A program made the position numbers and the translations under genes. A stretch of 64,000 nucleotides of DNA, from contig NZ_SMAF01000001.1 in NCBI RefSeq assembly GCF_004343305.1, forward strand, positions 186,001 to 250,000. Direction: 5' to 3'. The notes beneath the pieces are model-generated. The model searched no databases and was not told where the DNA came from. It was given only the letters and a program-made list of their open reading frames with translations. Shown here piece by piece: positions 61,615 through 64,000 of this stretch (the stretch's first letter is position 1; every line of letters begins with the position of its first letter). This stretch comes from Pseudofulvimonas gallinarii (GTDB lineage: Bacteria; Pseudomonadota; Gammaproteobacteria; Xanthomonadales; UBA2363).

Positions 61615-62953
61615 CTGGTTGATAAAAGAAGCGACGATTGTCAACGACGGAAGAGTAACGGTGGGTGACCTGCGCGTCCGGGCGGGCCGCATCGAAGCGA
61701 TCGGGACGCAGTTCGCCGCGCGCAAGGACGAAACCGTGGTCGATGCCGGCGGCCTCTGGCTGCTCCCGGGCATGATCGACGACCAGGTCCATTTCCGGGA
61801 ACCGGGTTTCCCGCACAAGGGTGACATCGGCAGCGAAAGCGCGGCCGCGGTGTCGGGCGGGATCACCAGTTTCATGGACATGCCGAACACCGACCCGCCG
61901 ACCCTGGGTCGGGCGGCCCTCGACGACAAGTACGCTCGCGCGGCCGGCCGGGCCTTCGGCAACTTCGGCTTCTACATGGGCGCCAGCAACGACAACCTGG
62001 AGGCGATCAAGGCGATCGACCCGACCACCACGCCGGGCGTCAAGGTGTTCATGGGCGCCTCGACGGGCAACATGCTGGTCGATGACCCGGGCATCCTCGA
62101 CGGCATCTTCGCGCACGCGCCGACGGTCATCATCACCCACTGCGAGGACACGCCGACCATCCAGGCGAATATGGAGGCGGCGCGCCAGCGCCATGGCGAC
62201 CAGCCCATTCCGGTCACCGAGCATCCGTTGATCCGCTCGCGCGAGGCCTGCATCACCTCGACACGGCTGGCCCTTTCGCTGGCACGGCGTCACGACGCCC
62301 GCCTGCATGTGCTGCACATCTCGACCGCGGACGAGCTGGCCCTGTTCGAGGCCGGGCCGATGGCCGGCAAGCGCATCACCGCGGAAACCTGCGTGCACTT
62401 CCTGCACTTCTGCGACCAGGACTACGACGGCCTGGGCACGCTGATCCAGTGCAATCCGGCGATCAAGACCGCCGCCGACCGTGCCGCGCTGATCGCCGCG
62501 GTCGCCGACGGCCGCATCGACATCCTCGCCACCGACCATGCGCCGCATACGCGCGAGGAAAAATCCCGACCCTACCCGGCCTCGCCTTCCGGCCTGCCGC
62601 TGGTGCAGTTCGCGCTCGTCTCGGCGTTGGAGCACGTGCATGACGGCCACCTCGACCTGCCGACGCTGGTCGAGCGCATCGCCCACGCGCCCGCGGAACG
62701 CTTCGGCGTGGTCGACCGCGGCTGGCTGCGCGAAGGCTACGCGGCGGACCTCGTGCTGGTGGATCCGGCAGCGGGTACGGACGTGACACCGGACAGCATC
62801 CTCGGCCGCTGTGGCTGGTCGCCGTTTGAAGGCGCGCATTTCCGCAGCCGGGTCGTATCGACCTGGGTGAACGGCCATCGCGCCTGGCATGAGGGCGAGC
62901 TGTCCCCACAGGCTGCCGGCGAGCGCCTGGCTTTCAGCGGAGCGGGACGATGA
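61604..62953 (+). CDS. pyrC: Dihydroorotase, amidohydrolase type
   Basis: A 449-residue amidohydrolase for pyrimidine synthesis, cyclising carbamoyl-aspartate to dihydroorotate. The zinc motif is [21 protein letters not shown], with the carbamylated-Lys region GVKVFMG, the His in ITHCED and HVLHIST, and the catalytic Asp in [14 protein letters not shown]. The pattern fits the type I class. An allantoinase or hydantoinase role is less likely given the DHOase motifs. Its stop overlaps the M23 start in ATGA. Symbol assigned by function. Confidence 0.88.
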   Translation: MNRNWLIKEATIVNDGRVTVGDLRVRAGRIEAIGTQFAARKDETVVDAGGLWLLPGMIDDQVHFREPGFPHKGDIGSESAAAVSGGITSFMDMPNTDPPTLGRAALDDKYARAAGRAFGNFGFYMGASNDNLEAIKAIDPTTTPGVKVFMGASTGNMLVDDPGILDGIFAHAPTVIITHCEDTPTIQANMEAARQRHGDQPIPVTEHPLIRSREACITSTRLALSLARRHDARLHVLHISTADELALFEAGPMAGKRITAETCVHFLHFCDQDYDGLGTLIQCNPAIKTAADRAALIAAVADGRIDILATDHAPHTREEKSRPYPASPSGLPLVQFALVSALEHVHDGHLDLPTLVERIAHAPAERFGVVDRGWLREGYAADLVLVDPAAGTDVTPDSILGRCGWSPFEGAHFRSRVVSTWVNGHRAWHEGELSPQAAGERLAFSGAGR

Positions 62954-63780
62954 GGCCTGTCCGGCGATTCCACAGCGCGCTCGCCTCCATGACGGTGGCC
63001 CTCTGTATTGGCGCGGCGAAAGCGGACTCGCCCATCGAACTGCCCGGCTCCATCCGCCAGGGCGAGATGGTCATCGGACGCGTGCCGCCGGGCAGCCAGG
63101 TCCTCATTGGCGAACGCGAGGTACGCGTGGCCGATGATGGCTGGTTCGTCTTCGGTGCTGGACGCGACAGCACCGGCGTGCAGCGCGTCGAAGCGATACT
63201 CCCGGGCGGTCGCCGCAGCAGCGTCGAGGTGGAGATCGAAGGCCGCGAATGGCGTATCGAGCGCGTGGATGGCCTGCCGCAGTCCACCGTGACGCCCGAC
63301 CCGGTTCTCGCCGAGCGTATTGGCCGCGAACAGGCGCGCGTGATCGAAGCGCGCAAGCGCGATGACGACCGCACCGATTTCCTGCACGGTTTCATCTGGC
63401 CGGTCGAAGGCCGCGTCAGTGGCGTCTATGGCAGCCAGCGCATCCTCAACGGCACGCCGCGCAACCCGCATTACGGCCTCGACGTCGCCGTACCCACGGG
63501 CACGCCGCTGAAGGCGCCGGCCGCCGGCGTGGTGATTTTCGCCGACCCGGATCTGTATCTCACCGGCGGAACACTGACGATCGACCATGGGCACGGCATT
63601 TCCTCGACCTTCATCCACCTCAGCCGCCTCGACCGCAAGGTCGGCGACCGCGTCGAGCAGGGAGAGATCGTCGGTGCCGTCGGCGCAACCGGACGCGCCA
63701 CCGGACCACACATGCACTGGGGCATGAACTGGTTCGACGTGCGCCTCGATCCGCAGCTGCTGCTGCCGACCCGCCCCTGA
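62950..63780 (+). CDS. Secreted M23 family metallopeptidase
   Basis: A 276-residue exported peptidoglycan endopeptidase. After a signal peptide (about 1-25) comes an unusual beta region (PIELPGSIRQGEMVIGRVPPGSQVLIGEREVRV) and the LytM domain (about 150-265) with GVYGSQR, zinc ligands in NPHYGLDVAVP, and HMHWGMNWF with the HxH. All ligands are present, so activity is expected. It is coupled to pyrC by ATGA overlap. Confidence 0.93.
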   Translation: MRPVRRFHSALASMTVALCIGAAKADSPIELPGSIRQGEMVIGRVPPGSQVLIGEREVRVADDGWFVFGAGRDSTGVQRVEAILPGGRRSSVEVEIEGREWRIERVDGLPQSTVTPDPVLAERIGREQARVIEARKRDDDRTDFLHGFIWPVEGRVSGVYGSQRILNGTPRNPHYGLDVAVPTGTPLKAPAAGVVIFADPDLYLTGGTLTIDHGHGISSTFIHLSRLDRKVGDRVEQGEIVGAVGATGRATGPHMHWGMNWFDVRLDPQLLLPTRP

Positions 63781-63873
63781 GCACCGGGCAGCCCTACCGG
63801 CGCGACCTGCGGGCTTGCCCGCACCGGCGAGTTCGGAGATGCTCGCCCTTGCACTGCAGTCCACGAGCCAGAG

Positions 63874-64000
63874 ATGACTTCCACTCCCGATACCTTCCGC
63901 TGTTTCCGCATCCACAACGACGCCGCGGGCTACCGCGCCGCTCTGGAAACGGTGAAGCTGGACGACCTGTCCCCGGGCGAAGTCACGATCCGCACCGCCT
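63874..64000 (+). CDS. YhdH/AcuI-type NADPH oxidoreductase, N-terminus
   Basis: Only the first 42 codons are inside the window: MTSTPDTFRCFRIHNDAAGYRAALETVKLDDLSPGEVTIRTA. This is the start of the MDR family acrylyl-CoA reductase or quinone oxidoreductase YhdH. The right end of the gene is missing. Confidence 0.8.
   Translation, partial: MTSTPDTFRCFRIHNDAAGYRAALETVKLDDLSPGEVTIRTA

Overview
The window is a 64 kb piece of a very GC-rich chromosome from a gammaproteobacterium, most likely of the Xanthomonadales/Lysobacterales group. The evidence is the gene order and a few lineage-typical proteins: lepA-lepB-DUF4845-rnc-era-recO, rpoE-antisigma-mucD, MTIP-hpt-nagZ, a 1648-residue NAD-glutamate dehydrogenase, and DksA with a long Lys/Ala/Pro tail. 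The exact genus cannot be fixed from sequence alone. Coding density is high. No rRNA, tRNA, prophage, insertion sequence or CRISPR array was seen.

Layout. 1-13.4 kb: end of tig, clpP (without clpX beside it), a CoA-binding protein, a secreted cyclophilin, a Gdx/SugE guanidinium exporter behind what looks like a guanidine-II riboswitch, an N-formylglutamate amidohydrolase, a SemiSWEET, a decayed regulator/membrane-protein cassette, CnoX, S-formylglutathione hydrolase, YbjN, an EamA exporter, rimO, a dienelactone hydrolase and a HIT protein. 13.5-28.4 kb: dcd, two tandem secreted M14 carboxypeptidases, apbC and metG divergent, a large secreted protein with a jelly-roll-like N-terminus, an S9 peptidase whose stop codon lies inside an 8-bp tandem repeat, and a four-module redox protein (2Fe-2S ferredoxin, FAD/NAD reductase, truncated haemoglobin, CxxC-CxxC tail). 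28.4-36 kb: purine salvage and wall recycling (mtnP, hpt, nagZ), a CYTH protein, rlmD, ydbL and ydbH, and a REC-HPT protein that starts head to head with ydbH.

36-48.9 kb: the lepA-lepB-DUF4845-rnc-era-recO block, the envelope-stress block rpoE-antisigma-degP with a sigma-E-type promoter ahead of rpoE, an M48 protease, a membrane-anchored TPR/FGE-like protein, rnd and infA. 49.2-64 kb: NAD-glutamate dehydrogenase, a CAP-domain protein, an acyl-CoA dehydrogenase, a DbpA-type DEAD-box helicase, an intracellular PHA depolymerase, dksA, yidD, a dihydroorotase, an M23 peptidase and the start of a YhdH/AcuI-type oxidoreductase.

Themes. Many products serve envelope quality control (DegP, M48, LepB, YdbH/YdbL, RpoE) and extracellular protein use (M14, S9, CAP, M23). 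The observations most worth following are the ferredoxin-reductase-globin fusion together with the repeat array just upstream, the guanidine-II riboswitch/gdx unit, and the recurrent FADGFE-like motif in secreted proteins. I found no multi-gene defence or secretion island, so the fusion protein is the best candidate for unfamiliar biology here.
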